Positions 42,287 to 55,600 of a stretch of 64,000 nt of DNA are shown here, in pieces. The DNA comes from Schistosoma haematobium. Its lineage: Eukaryota > Platyhelminthes > Trematoda > Strigeidida > Schistosomatidae. Numbering within the stretch: position 1 is the first letter of the stretch; every line of letters begins with the position of its first letter. The translations under genes were made by a program, and so were the position numbers. The notes under the pieces were generated by a model that saw nothing but the letters and a program-made list of their open reading frames with translations, did no database searches and had not been told where the DNA came from. The DNA lies in contig NC_067200.1 in NCBI RefSeq assembly GCF_000699445.3, positions 17,366,510 through 17,430,509 of the forward strand, written 5' to 3'.

Positions 42287-44572
42287 AGAGGGTCGGTAGA
42301 AGATTGTCGCTCATTCTGGAGTACCTGCTTGGACTCCGACCACGCCCTAATACGGGCACGCATCTGTTTGCGCCTCACTGGACGCAAAAAAGCCACATTA
42401 AAAAGACCCGTTAGAACTGAGTTGAGTAACGAGAAAACCAAAAGTAGGTTCCAGGAACAACTGGGGTCACACTTAGGTAGTTCTGAAAACGAGGTTGACC
42501 CAGATGTTGCTTGGAAAGATATACAAGCAGCTGTGGAAACAGCAGTGACATCTATTAGTGACTTAAACCACAGGGTTACAAAGAACCAGTGGATTTCTTC
42601 AAGGTCTGTCACACTAATGGATTCTCGCAAACTCGTCTCATCAGGTTCTGAACATGATGAAGAGCGACAACAAATCAGATCTAGGTTAAGAAAAAGTCTA
42701 AGAAACGACCGTGAGCAGTGGTGGGCAACGAAAGCAAAAGAGATGGAAAAGGCGGCGACTATAGGGAACACAAGACAGCTTTACAGACTAATAAAAGAAA
42801 CTGGAACTAATAAGTCAAGTGTAAGTGAGATTATTTCGGAAAAAGATGATACTCTCATCTGCTCCCAGTCCAGACGTTTAGAACGATGGGCGGAACATTT
42901 TATAGAACAGTTCAGCTGGCCTTCAGCTACTCTACAACTACCCTCCATTCCCAGACAGTGTGAATGGAACATTGAAGTAGGTCCCCCAACTCTTGCTGAA
43001 GTTCAAAAGGCTATAGTTAATCTGAAACGAGGAAGGGCAGCTGGTCCAGATGGATTGGCTCCAGAAGTCTTTAAGGATGGTGGTCCAATTTTAGCGATTA
43101 GGTTGACTAATATTTTAGCTAAGATCTGGGAATTAGACGTTATTCCATCTGACTGGTCGCAATCACTTATCGTCCCAATATATAAGAAAGGGTCAAAATC
43201 ATCCTGTGACAACCACAGAGGGATTAGTTTAACAAACATAGTATCTAAAATACTAGCTTCGATAATTATCAAACGCCTAACTAAGACTCGTGAACTACAA
43301 ACACGAGAGAACCAAGCTGGCTTTAGACCTGGTCGTGGCTGCATCGACCACATATTCACCATTCGTCAGGTTCTAGAACATAGGCATACCTATCGGCGTC
43401 CGACGATGGTGGTCTTTCTTGACTTAAAAGCAGCATTTGACTCGGTAGACCGCGAGATTCTGTGGCAGTGTCTGTCATTGAAAGGCGTACCTCAGAAGTA
43501 CATAAACCTTGTGAAGGCCCTTTACTCGAACACTACTAGTCGAGTCAGAGCTTATGGCGAACTGTCATCTACTTTTGCAACCTCAAGTGGTGTCCGTCAA
43601 GGCTGTCCACTTTCTCCATTTTTGTTTAACTTCATCATAGACCTATTGATGGAAATAACACTCTCGTCGACTGAATTCTCGGGTATTGATCTCCTTCCAG
43701 GAGGTCCACTTATCGACTTAGAATATGCAGATGACATAGTCCTGTTTGGTGAAGACGCTGACAAAATGCAGAGTCTTCTGGTAGCACTAAGCAACAATGT
43801 CAGAATGTTTGGGATTCGCTTCTCTCCCTCTAAATGCAAGTTGTTGCTTCAGGACTGGTCTGCGTCAACACCTGAACTAAGGATAGGGAGTGAAGTAGTC
43901 GAACGCGTTGACAACTTCACTTATCTTGGAAGTCTGATCAGCCCTAATGGGTTGGTGTCTGACGAAATCTCAGCATGGATTCGTAAAGCTCGTTTGGCTT
44001 TTGCCAACTTACGTCACCTATGGCGAAGGCGAGATATCCGTCTATCAATAAAAGGGAGAGTATACTGCGCGGCTGTTCGTTCTGTTTTAATTTACGGCAG
44101 CGAAACATGGCCCTTAAGAGTAGAAGACACCCGTAAGCTACTAGTATTTGACCACAGATGCCTTAGAAATATTGCTGGCATCTGCTGGGATCACCGGGTA
44201 AGTAATAGTGAGGTTAGACGCAGGGTATTAGGGAATGATGGTAAATCAGTTGATGAGGTTATGAATCTTCATCGACTGAGATGGTTGGGCCACGTGTTAC
44301 GTATGCCTGAACACCGATTACCGCGACGTGCAATGCTAACCGGTGTAGGGGATGGTTGGAAGAAAGTTAGGGTTGGCCAAACCAAAACGTGGCATCAGTG
44401 CCTGAAGTCACTAACTTCTAGTCTGAGCCATGTTGGTAGATGCAGACTACTTGGTTGGGGTCCGCGTGACTATCGTAACCAATGGTTGGAGACTCTTGGT
44501 GACATGGCTCAGAATCGATCACAATGGCGTCGGTGTATACACTCCCTGTCTTCTCTTAAACTAAGAGATTAA
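42287..44572 (+). CDS. LINE reverse transcriptase domain, same frame as endonuclease
   Basis: The frame continues as RGSVEDCRSFWSTCLDSDHA (end of the endonuclease), then the linker with LERWAEHF. The reverse transcriptase has GRAAGPDGLAPEVFK, PIYKKGSKSSCDNHRGISL, NQAGFRPGRGCIDHI, VVFLDLKAAFDSVDR, SSGVRQGCPLSPFLFNFIID and LEYADDIVLFGE (catalytic). The thumb has YLGSLISPNG and the tail RWLGHVLRMPEHRLPRRAML, typical of RTE-group LINEs. No further lesion was seen over 760 codons, so one reversion would restore the long frame. Confidence 0.92.
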   Translation, partial: RGSVEDCRSFWSTCLDSDHALIRARICLRLTGRKKATLKRPVRTELSNEKTKSRFQEQLGSHLGSSENEVDPDVAWKDIQAAVETAVTSISDLNHRVTKNQWISSRSVTLMDSRKLVSSGSEHDEERQQIRSRLRKSLRNDREQWWATKAKEMEKAATIGNTRQLYRLIKETGTNKSSVSEIISEKDDTLICSQSRRLERWAEHFIEQFSWPSATLQLPSIPRQCEWNIEVGPPTLAEVQKAIVNLKRGRAAGPDGLAPEVFKDGGPILAIRLTNILAKIWELDVIPSDWSQSLIVPIYKKGSKSSCDNHRGISLTNIVSKILASIIIKRLTKTRELQTRENQAGFRPGRGCIDHIFTIRQVLEHRHTYRRPTMVVFLDLKAAFDSVDREILWQCLSLKGVPQKYINLVKALYSNTTSRVRAYGELSSTFATSSGVRQGCPLSPFLFNFIIDLLMEITLSSTEFSGIDLLPGGPLIDLEYADDIVLFGEDADKMQSLLVALSNNVRMFGIRFSPSKCKLLLQDWSASTPELRIGSEVVERVDNFTYLGSLISPNGLVSDEISAWIRKARLAFANLRHLWRRRDIRLSIKGRVYCAAVRSVLIYGSETWPLRVEDTRKLLVFDHRCLRNIAGICWDHRVSNSEVRRRVLGNDGKSVDEVMNLHRLRWLGHVLRMPEHRLPRRAMLTGVGDGWKKVRVGQTKTWHQCLKSLTSSLSHVGRCRLLGWGPRDYRNQWLETLGDMAQNRSQWRRCIHSLSSLKLRD

Positions 44573-44759
44573 GATCACTTCACATCTTTCTTTCTACGAA
44601 CTAATTCTTTCTTCCTATACTATATCCTTATTGCAATCTTTCTCCTATATATTACCACCTTTGACCTAACCACTCCTATGAATCCGGTGTTCATCTTGCT
44701 GTGCTAATGAGGTATGGCAACCTGGGCCGATGCATACATTTGCCTGGTCCTACGTTGTA

Positions 44760-44773
44760 GCTGACTGACTGAC
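44760..44773 (+). repeat. CTGA short-repeat tail of the LINE
   Basis: About three CTGA units directly before the right target duplication. Short tandem tails instead of poly(A) are usual for RTE elements. Confidence 0.7.
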
Positions 44774-44785
44774 TTTGTTCAATAT
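44774..44785 (+). repeat. Target-site duplication, right side
   Basis: TTTGTTCAATAT, the match of 40836-40847. Confidence 0.88.
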
Positions 44786-47700
44786 TCTTGGGCTGATATC
44801 TGTCTCACACTCCATTTATCACAGCATCTGAATTCATTTCTGTTTTGTTTTTACGTCTTTAGCATATTTTACGTGTTTGATTCTTAATATGCTGTAGTAT
44901 TTGAACTTCTTTGTTTGTTTTTTCCTTGTACACACTGTTTCTTATTAAAATTATTCCGTTTTATTTTTGTAATTTGATTGTCTAGCATTATCTAATTTAC
45001 CCTTTATTATTATATAGTAATGTTCCGAACAGATTTTTGTGTGATCAAACATTTGGAATGCATCGCGCTAATATATCACGTTGCTCTGCTAATCATCTTG
45101 TTTTTTGTCTATTGATGATACTCGAATCTCCGTTGAGAATTCAAGACCTAGCATGATAGGTGATAAGTTTGACTCCTGATGCTCTCTCAGATGATGCACT
45201 TTAAATAGCCTCATATTTCGATGATTCTGGCAATATTATGAACCTCTCTTTGACCGTTTCTACCAATCATTTCGGTGAGATTATCTCATATCAATCGAAT
45301 ATACGTAACTTCTATCCTGATCAGCTTAACGCATAAGAGTCAAGCTGTTCTCACGTGCGTGAACTAACCTCGACAACCATTCCCAACTCAGTTTAAAAAC
45401 AGAACTACGAGTAGTGATTGTGTTTCGATTCGCGTTTAAGCACACATACTCCTCTCATAATGCAAAACTCCTTTTCCTAAAGGTCGTAAAACGTTTTGAA
45501 GCAGAATTGCCCTGTAGTGACTTACTTTTATCAAGAGAACGCGATTGGTGTAATGGAAACAATTTTTATTATAACCAATTGTACCTGGGATTGTTTCACC
45601 GTACTCGTTTGTTTAACTGTACCAAATTACATACATTCTCCTGTTGATTGTGACCTTGCATGAATTCGGTTATGCTCAGTAACCCCACTTATAACCTGAA
45701 ACGATCTCGGTATTCTTTCGATACCACGAGATCGCCAACAAACACATCTCGACTACAGCCACCAACTGCCTTCTCATATTTGGCCTACGAGGGATCTTAT
45801 CGGTTAACTGGCACGTAGTCTTCCTGTAGTGGTGATCACAGTCAACCGCGATTCGACGCCACACTACAACCCGATTCCACTTCGTGAACGGAGAACTCTG
45901 TATTGTTCTAAACCAGCATTTGGAAATTTGTTGTTCTAAGGCATAGACGATTTCATCAAAAATATTATTTTGAGGCGCAAAAATATGTTGTAAGCTTGGA
46001 AACGTCCATTCAGCACCACTGTATTCATTGTTCGCATCAGAAACTAAAATTTCCATCACTTTTCGAGCAATAACACGTGATTGTCTAGGCAGGTGTTTTA
46101 AAACTTACCTGTCTGTGTTATATCCAGCTGAAAGGTTCATCAAAACACATACTGTAAAAAGAGAACACAAACTCCCATAATGCTCTTCCAACCTTATGAA
46201 TTCCATATATCCATGGTTACCTGATGAATGATCGAGCCAGCAACAGATAAATATTATTAGATTAAAAAATTTGCTAAGTGTCAGATTATCACGCTCTCAC
46301 AATCGAAAACTGTACACTAGGCAATGTTGTTTCTGCAGAATAACATGCGATTAGGCCTATCGTTTGTCTTAGAAAACAATTCTATTTTCGTCTCATTTGC
46401 GTGTCAGATTCTGGCTTGACGTCCGAAAGTAATGTTGACTCAGTTATGTTGAGATTTCAGTACGTTGATAGAGGCTGAGTTTAAACGTAATTTGTAGGTC
46501 TACTGGATGGTCGGAACCGCCTAAATAGAAAATCCGACTATGAGTTACGTAATTACTCTTCACCTAATAAGCATTAATGTTACTGCGATCGACCGTATTG
46601 AAGTAAGGCTTTTAATTATCATTTATTAAATAATTTCCTGATAACATGCTATATCTTGGGGAGTTTCTTATGTAACAGTATCAGTCCAAACACAGACTCA
46701 AAGAGCTCAAAAATGGAAACTTTCAAGTTTGAACAGAGATCTGGAAAATGCAGGAATTCTGGAGACGACTGTTACTAGCTTTGATGAAAGCAGACTTGAT
46801 AGCCATTTTTTAAATGTTTCTAGTTGATGTTAACACACCAAAACTTTATCCAACAAACCAACATACGTCACATCATACGCACGGAAATCATCCCAACTGC
46901 ATCGGATGCCGAATATCACCAAGTAGCATAAGAAAATACGGAAAACCTACAATGCATGCATAGAGAATAAATAGAGAGAACTGAAGCGAGCTTGACCACG
47001 ACTTAGCATGTGTATTTTGAGGAATCAGTCATTCACTGTAATTCATTAGGGATTATTCACTGTATCGACTATCAGATACAGAATAGTCCGCACAAGTCAG
47101 TTAACGGATAGTTTCGCCGTGAATGGGGAAGATCGTCGAGATCACGGACAGACGAATGATCGCTTGTGAACAGGCATGGTTATTAAGAAGCATTGCAAAC
47201 AATGTAATCCAAATTGAAGGAAATAATGACGAGCAAAGTCAGGCCAACAATCACCCACAAAGCATTTTGCGCTAATTGAGAAAGATTCTGTATTTGAGAA
47301 GCACAATTCGAGAAATTACAAACTGGTATTTAATGAATTTTAACCGAGAATATTTCCTAAAACACACATGACATGAATGAATAAGTGTAGGAAATTCATG
47401 TTGTTCACCTATTGGATGATGTGCCATTGGCTAATTTTCACTAACCTTCCTCATTTCGTTGCACATGTGAACCACCACTGAATACATCCGACTTAATGAT
47501 TTTCGGTGAACAAGCTAACGAAACTCAGTCATTGTACGTGGAATATCTTTGAAGTAAATCATTTTCACAAACAAGACATCCTAAAAGCCAATTCGTGTTT
47601 GTCTACTCACGTATGCTCGCTATAATGTTATAGTGATTATGCATATTATTCACTGCAAACAAATACTCAGCGTTTTCTTTTCAAAACTAATGTAGATAAC

Positions 47701-49695
47701 AAGAGTCAACAATTTAATTACTATATTCCATGTATTGTGTGTTAAAATTACAGAATGTGATTCAAGAATATTGTTAAGTTTACTACAGACTAAAACAGTG
47801 TTTATTTAATTTGATTTGATTGGGTCATCTAAAAGAAAAGTGTATGAAAGCTTTGATTATTCTTGGTAGTAATATGCTTTTGAATGAGACTGATAACCGA
47901 GCATGCAATGTGTAATGATATAACAAAAAGGAGGGTGTAAATTTAATCAATGGTAATGAGTATTGTAGTCGAGGGATTAGATGACGGTTAGTTCAACGTT
48001 AATTTGTCAATTGTGTTTGATCGGTGGACAACAATTGTGTCCTATCACAATTTGTGCAACACTACAACAAATATTCTGCTTCACTATAATCATCTGAATG
48101 AATATGCACATAATGAAGGCACATGTATACAGCGATTCTGGAACAATTAGCGATTTGCACGGGTAACATTGATGTTGACAACTGAATGTTGATCACATCC
48201 AAATTGAACACATTTTCACAAATGGTTACAAAACATTTTGATCGAACCATATTCATCCAACAACCACAATCTGTGACTCGAAATTGAAAGCATTTTATGA
48301 ACAGTAACTACCATGCTACATGGTCATGTTTAAATGAACTGTCTATCTACCATCACTTTTCAACGAAACTTGAAACTACTGATAAGTTTAAAAACACAGA
48401 TATTTGTTAAGATCCAACTATAACACAACGATTCACTACTCACTTGTCACTCTTCATCTGACCGATCTGTTAATTTGTAAACCAAGTGAACAGTGAAAAT
48501 CATAAAATGAAACTACAACCGTAACAATTTTGTTGACATGCATACTCCCTATTGCCGTACTGTTGTTTGATGAGGCCACCTCAACCGATAAATATTTGCA
48601 TGAGTCTATTGGCTGTTGAAATCGTGATTTCGTTAGCCAACAAATTGATTCGCGTTTCATGAATATAAGTCGTGATCTTAAGGAACGGAACTGCGTTAGA
48701 CCCTGTAACGGTCGTCACATATTCGAATTACATTGATAACAGACGTCTGTATACAGCACTTTTGTTTACAGTCTCAATATTGTCGACTTGATTTGACAGC
48801 ACTTGATGTGAAAGTGAGTTGGTGAGACCAGCTTGAAAACGGCATAACAAACTGTCAGTTTGTTTTTGGTGATTCAGAGAATATCAACAGTAAAGGGGAT
48901 GGTTTATTGAGAGCGAATCACCAATATTGCAAATTGTTAACAGAATTTGTTTGAAAAGTTATTTCATTGACGTCCTAAACAGGTTATCCCATCTGTATAT
49001 TGAAAACCGACGCCACATGGTCTTGTCGTTGTGAATTAAGAGAGTCTGTATACCTCGACTTGAGAGTGAACCTGACTCCAATTCGAAGGTTTCTTTTATT
49101 TTTACAAGTTATGCTAAAGTATTTGTGGTTGGTGGTCTAGTTCCACGATGTAGACATTATCACATGGATAAGGCATTTCTACTGCTTGCTATGTTTATGC
49201 TGTTCCGGTTTCATACAAATCTAATAGGTCGTGTTCTGTGTTCCGATTGTTTTTCTCACTCACAATACTTTCACAGAGACTCACGGTTTGATCGGGCTAC
49301 TAGTATCAAGGGAGGAAAGGGAGAATACGATATCCATTACGTATTCACTTGCATCCACTTTGAAATTGCAAAGCGATTTTCAACAGATACTGACAGGTAT
49401 CCTTAACATTTACGCAATCTAGATAAACAATCACCGAGAATCATATTTGTGGAATCCACAGTAATATAAGTTGTAATGAATGATTCGCTTATAACGTAGA
49501 TAATTTCAGTGCAATAGGGCACCACAATAATTTGCCATAACAAACTGAAAGTCATGAATAATCAGGAGTAATGGTGAGTAATGTTACATGACGGTAAATG
49601 ATTACGGGCAATGTCATCAGTCCCATGTGATCATTGTACAACATGTGAATTCCATGGTAACGTTTATGCATTGAGCGACATATTTCACAACTTAC
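44786..49695. other. Right-arm sequence without firm genes
   Basis: Mirror of 6089-11000. It contains the dispersed repeat (45494-45877) and the weak exon candidates 46109-46220 and 46444-46520. Nothing else is recognised. Confidence 0.55.
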
Positions 49696-52600
49696 CAGAT
49701 GGAAACGAAGCATAGATACAGTGACCTATATTTTGAAAGACAATTAAGTAATATTCATCAGTGAGAACTGCAAATGAATTGTGGTTAGAAAAATTGAAGT
49801 GATAAATTGACGTAAATAAACTTCAAACAAAGTTAAAATAGACGGCTATCATTATGTTTGCCTGTCCCTACTGAAACAAATACGCAGTACAATTAAATTA
49901 TCACTTTAGGAAAAAGAAAGTTGGAGGTGGAGTAGGTGGTTTGCATCTCGTTGAAGGAGCTTACAGGAGTTGATTTGACTAGTCGATTTGTTTCGATCAC
50001 GCTTTTCCCATTGTTTCTACAAACAACATTATCATCACATACTTCAGCATTTATGTAAGCATACCCAAATAACATGGCAAACAGGTCGGTAGAAATAGGG
50101 ATTAACGACTGCGTCGTATGACAGCTGATAGATGTAGTTGAAGTGCCAGCAATTACACTATTAGCAATCGTTGGGAAACCACAGTACGAAACGACTGTAG
50201 CAAACAACCAAAAGTCATTTACTAAATAGACCGTTCTAATGACAAAAATCTCAATATAGAACAACGTTGATGACTCCTTGATGTTTGTCCTCATGAACGT
50301 CAATTAACAGTAAAACGTTATGATAAATCTTCGTTTGGATCATTGCATAAGAACATTTGTGAATACTCGTTTGACTGGAAAGATATTGAAATCCTTGATA
50401 GAAAGGATACTACGTACACCATAGGATCTTTCCGTAGCTTGACACCTAACTAAATCAGCAATTAACAAACACATCGAAATCATTACAGACTTTCAATCAA
50501 TCGAAATATTCATCTGCGAAAATAGAACCAAGAATTAGGTCGAAGCGAGATACAATCAAAATAAGGAAACAGATAATGTCAGGTTCGTTAATACCTCGGA
50601 TTTGTACAAATGATATCATTGAGAAGAATAATCCCGTTTTTGATAGTCTTGCTGAGATCACATTAGTGTTGTTGCATATGTGCAACATGTGTGCACTACA
50701 TCCACATAATCTTAATCATGATACAGACAACTGACAAATCGCAAGTAGAAAAATGTGCTCGAATATATTCGTGATAAAATGCAAAGAAGTTATTCCAGTA
50801 TGATCAATTTTTAATGTTACCTGTATAGTTCAGTTTCAAGTTTTCTAATTCAGAGATTCGTATAATTGACGGCAAACCTTGGAAATAATTTTGATGAAAA
50901 AATTCAACAAGACGTAATTTACACCATGATGTAAACCGACTTTGTGATATCGTAAAACTCGACAACAAAGAGCGGATGAATCGAAGGACAGGTACATGAA
51001 ACAGTGCAGTGTGTTAAAAAACATTGATGGAAAGTTTGCACAGAGATGTTAGGAACTCAGTGACATTTTGATAAGCAGGAAAAAATTTAAAATCAGACAA
51101 GATAAGTCATGAGTTTATAGAACGAACGGATGAAGGAGATTTCTGATTGCCAAATTCGTACAAATGAAGAGTGAAGGCATTTGTAAATAGAGAGATTATT
51201 ATAAGAAAGAGATCAAGCAGAATACAGGAGTTCGTTGAAAACTGTAAGTAGGTGAGAGCAGGAAATTGAACGGTTTAAGATCACGACTATATAATGTGAA
51301 AAAATATCGTAGAACGATTAAGTGGAGCATAAAGAACAGGTGTTACGAACAAGCACAATGAATCAGAAAAGTGAAACAAAATTGTGGAAAAATGTTGCTG
51401 GAGACAATGATCACCAGCATATGAAGATCAAAAGTGACATGTCTCAAGACCGTTGATTTACTAATCAGGGAGAGATAGAAATCATCAATTGTGCAAACAT
51501 ACCGAGAGACGTTTGTTCCTTGTCAATCTTTTTCTCAGGTTGAGATACTTCGCTCTGTATGGTCGACTTCTCACCTAAATGACAGGAAGGCATCGAGAAA
51601 TAAACCGACAGAGTAAGTTCAATGGGACAATGAAAAAGTCTAAAACTGATGACTGAAAAGTCATTCACTGACTACATGAACAAAAAAAATGACATGTCTC
51701 AAGATCCTCAATTTGCAAATCAAAGGGAGAGAGAGAAAGCATCAGTCAATCAAACATACCGAGAGACGTTTCTTCTTTATCAGTCGTTGTTCCAGGTTGA
51801 GATATTTCGCTCTGTATGGTCGTTTTTCCATCTAAATTACAGGAAGACATCGAGAAATAAACCGACAGAGTAATGAAATGGTCTAGAACTGATGTCTGAA
51901 ATTTCATTCACTGGTCGCCTTATGTTCTTGTGTACTAATGCCTGAGTGCATTTGTATGCGTGTTTGCTTTTGTGCCTATACTCGTCTACATTATTTTCAT
52001 CTGTCGCGACATCTTTCAGCGACACTTGACGTGAAGTGAAACATACAGTGGTTTCATCCATTCACTTCATCAAAAGTCCTATACAACTCCTAGGTAAGAT
52101 TAAGTACACTCATAATTAGCAGTGATGCATAAACTCAATGTTGCCAGCGAACAAATCAAAGCTTTGGATTTATTATGTGAACGACAAGTTGGTCATCGTC
52201 GAAAAGTACGAGTTGTAAAACACATATAATCTGATCAACAACATATTTGATGGCATGCACACCATAATGAAAATGGGGTCGAACAACAAACGATCACACA
52301 TGAATGTTCTGATCAACAGAACTGACTCAGTGAAACTGGAAATTCAAGCAAATCGTAAGCCGACCAAGACCAATTACAGTAGAAACAACCCATGAACTCA
52401 CAAATTCAACTGCGCACAAACTTTATTCAAGAGGGTGGGGACGCACTGCAACACACTTGTGGCGCGACAGATGAAGGAAAATATCTGAAGAATATTCTCA
52501 TCAAAAGAGCAGCTATCCGGTCAACTGCATCAAAACTAGCAACCAAATGTGTCGGCAGGAACAAAATCAAGCACAGAATCCAACAACCGAATCGTCCTAA

Positions 52601-55600
52601 CACATATGAACTACACACAGTAAATCACAACGAGATTGTCGAAGCTGTTTGGATTTGGTTTGCACACAACCCAGCAAAGTCACTTCAATCAATTCTATGC
52701 AAACAAAAGGACGAAACCGTGAGAGAAGTAAAACCCAACATCATCTGCAAAATAAGTTGTTCCAGCTGCAATGACCGATACATCGAACAAAGTGGATACT
52801 ATCTTCATCTTGACCTACACGAACATCGATTGGCGGTCAGACGCCATGATATATCCTCGCTTATATCAATGAATTTAGACAACTATGGTCACACATTCGA
52901 CTAGAAAAATGTTGAGATCTTGGATAGAAGGATTGCTATTAGCACCAGAGAATTTTTAGAAGCTTAGCACTCAGGTGAATCAGCTGTCGACAAACATATT
53001 GAACTAGGTCCGATCTGTCAACCAATCAATCAGAAAGATCATAAGCAAATATAGAATAAATAATCAGATCAAAAGGAGGTGAAATCAAGAGGAGGAAACA
53101 GGCAATGACAGATTCAAGGTCAACAGAAATTCACCTGAATAACGGCACTTCTACAAGTATTTATAGTCATGAAGGTCGTATCACGAACTGTGGTTGACTT
53201 TTTCACTAGTAAACATAAAAGAGAAGATTCGTGTTCTTGTCGAGTGACAATATAATTCGTTGTGTGGAACTTGATGGTATCTGTGGTCGAAGTATATCCA
53301 GTACCAAGAATATGTGAGATCAATGGAATTTCACCACTGCTCTGTATCATTTTATGTTCTATCGATGTGTAGCACAAGTCATACACACTACAAGTGAAGG
53401 TGACTGCATGTGCTGGTCAATCGTGTGCCTGATTTTTATTAAACCGTGTAATTGAATTTCGTTGAGCTCGACGTGGTTTCACTATCGAGTGTCGAGTGAT
53501 AGGCGTCTTTGTTTGCGACTTATACGATGAGTATACAAAAATGGCAATTCCCAACTGGATGACAAGTAGACATCGAGAAACAAATCAACAGAGTAAGTTC
53601 AGTGAGACAGTGAAACAGAATAAAACCGATGACTGAATAGTCATTCACTAACCATATAAATACAAAAGTTGATATGTCTCAAGCTCCTTAATTTGCAAAC
53701 CAGAGAGAGAGAGAGAAACCGTTAGTTGAGCAAACTTACCGAGAGTAGTATTTTTCTTGTCAATGGTTATTTCGGGTTGAGTTATTTTGGGCGGTTTGAT
53801 CGTATTCTCACCTAAATAACAGGAATGCATCAAGAAACAAACCGACAGAGTAAGTTCAATGGGACAATGAAACAGTCTGGTACTGATGTCTGAAATTTCA
53901 TTCACTGATCGCCTTATGTTCTTGTGTACTAATGCTTGAGTGCATTTATGTGCGTGTGTGCTTGTGTGTTTGCTCTCGTCTGCATTATTTTTTAATCTGT
54001 CGCGACATTTTTCAGCGACACTTGCGTACACTTTCCTTAAACATTTTTCGATAATAATTTTGTATTCTTCACCTGTTTTGCAGAATTACTCACCGCTTTC
54101 ACCCTCATATAGTAATTCATAAATAGACCAGTAATTTCTTCTATATACATTATACTCTGAACAGCAATACCCTTTCTTCATAAGTTCTCGGTAGTCCATC
54201 GTCGTGCTTATATCTCCTGTCAACACATCGAAGGAGCAGTTCGTCATTGTTTCACCGAATCCAGTATATATATTCGACATAATGATCTTCAGCTGAAATC
54301 AAAATATTGAGACAGTGTTTTATGGCATAAATATTTATCCTGTAATCTACTGAAACAATATCTTTTCTAAACAATTAAGTATTGTGTACTCGTCGGTATG
54401 TGTCATATAAGAACCTTGTGGGAACTTGATCTCATTATTCTATGAAGTTGTTTTTATATAAATTCTGATGAAAGCAGATAACAAATGACACGAAAGTCAC
54501 ATAACATTGATGGTTGACATTCAGGTCTACAGAATATCAAGAAATTAATATATTCATCAACAAATGTCATCGAAACGAATATCGACGGACTTCTCGTTGA
54601 AATTGTGGGATTAACGGTACGAAGATATCAAAACTAATGCAATCAACCGAAATCTGTAAACTCTTTAAATCAACACGCGACTGCTACTTGATCGATCGAC
54701 GCGAAATGCAATGGATTCAAGAAAACTTTATAATGCATGACCAGATAGAAACTCACCTCACGGCACTTATCAGTAGTTACTAAACTCGTAGAATAGGTTT
54801 TTTGGAACAGATAGGATTCTAAAATGTACAAATTTCATTAAATATAGTTTGTAAAACGAATATTCACTCTCAAAAAAATATTTCATTAATCGATTTGTTA
54901 GTCAAAGCACTCTATTCAGTGGGTACTGTGAGCTGAACAACATATCGATTTTCGTGTTGACCGAGGAATCTGTGATAAAAACAGTGAGATTGTTCAGAGA
55001 CTATTTAAATTCACTGATGATCTCACACTCGGCCAAACCATTGTGACGTTCGTTGTGACGAGGAGGTGAAACTGGTGCAGGAATGGTTATCAAAGTTTAT
55101 GATCAAATTCTCAACACGATTAGCAATCTGGACACTGTTGAGCTGAACAGATCGAAACCAACGTGCCGAAGAACACGTGACCTTGTCTATGGTGAGAAAA
55201 TCACTGAAATGCAGCGGAGTGATACACAGCATATCAGTTGAATACTATTTCCTATCAATCACTTGGTTCCGCTGTGTGAATCTAATGCAAGTGTGTTTGT
55301 GTGTCGAATATTTTCAAGCATCTCAAAGTCAGGAGCGTGTGACTGAGCAAATTATGGCGATCAATTAAAACGGCCTTAACGAGTCGAACGTTCCCGGACA
55401 CATTCAGTAAACTGTATAATTTCACTACGATTGCATCTCCGATATTACTTTCGACTGGTACCCGTCATTCAGTTCACACAAAAGTCCCAAACAAAGCAAT
55501 CAACCCATGTCATCTTGTCACATTCACACACACTTCTATTGAGGCCATCAAGAAATAACAGGAAATCCATATTCAAATCAACAGCCTCATATATAGGACA

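Larger units (their letters stand above)
40848..44773 (+). mobile_element. Complete RTE-like LINE (3.93 kb), right arm only
   Basis: Bounded by a 12 bp duplication, with a 5' leader, an endonuclease-reverse transcriptase frame and a CTGA short-repeat tail. It is full length because it starts exactly at the predicted ribozyme stem. The coding frame has a single in-frame TAA (42284-42286). It is absent from the left arm, so it inserted after the palindrome formed, or escaped arm-to-arm conversion. Confidence 0.92.

Noticed and set aside
41698..43839. Several minus-strand ORFs of 63-162 codons in the RTE-like LINE.
   Set aside because: Antisense shadows of the endonuclease and reverse transcriptase frames.
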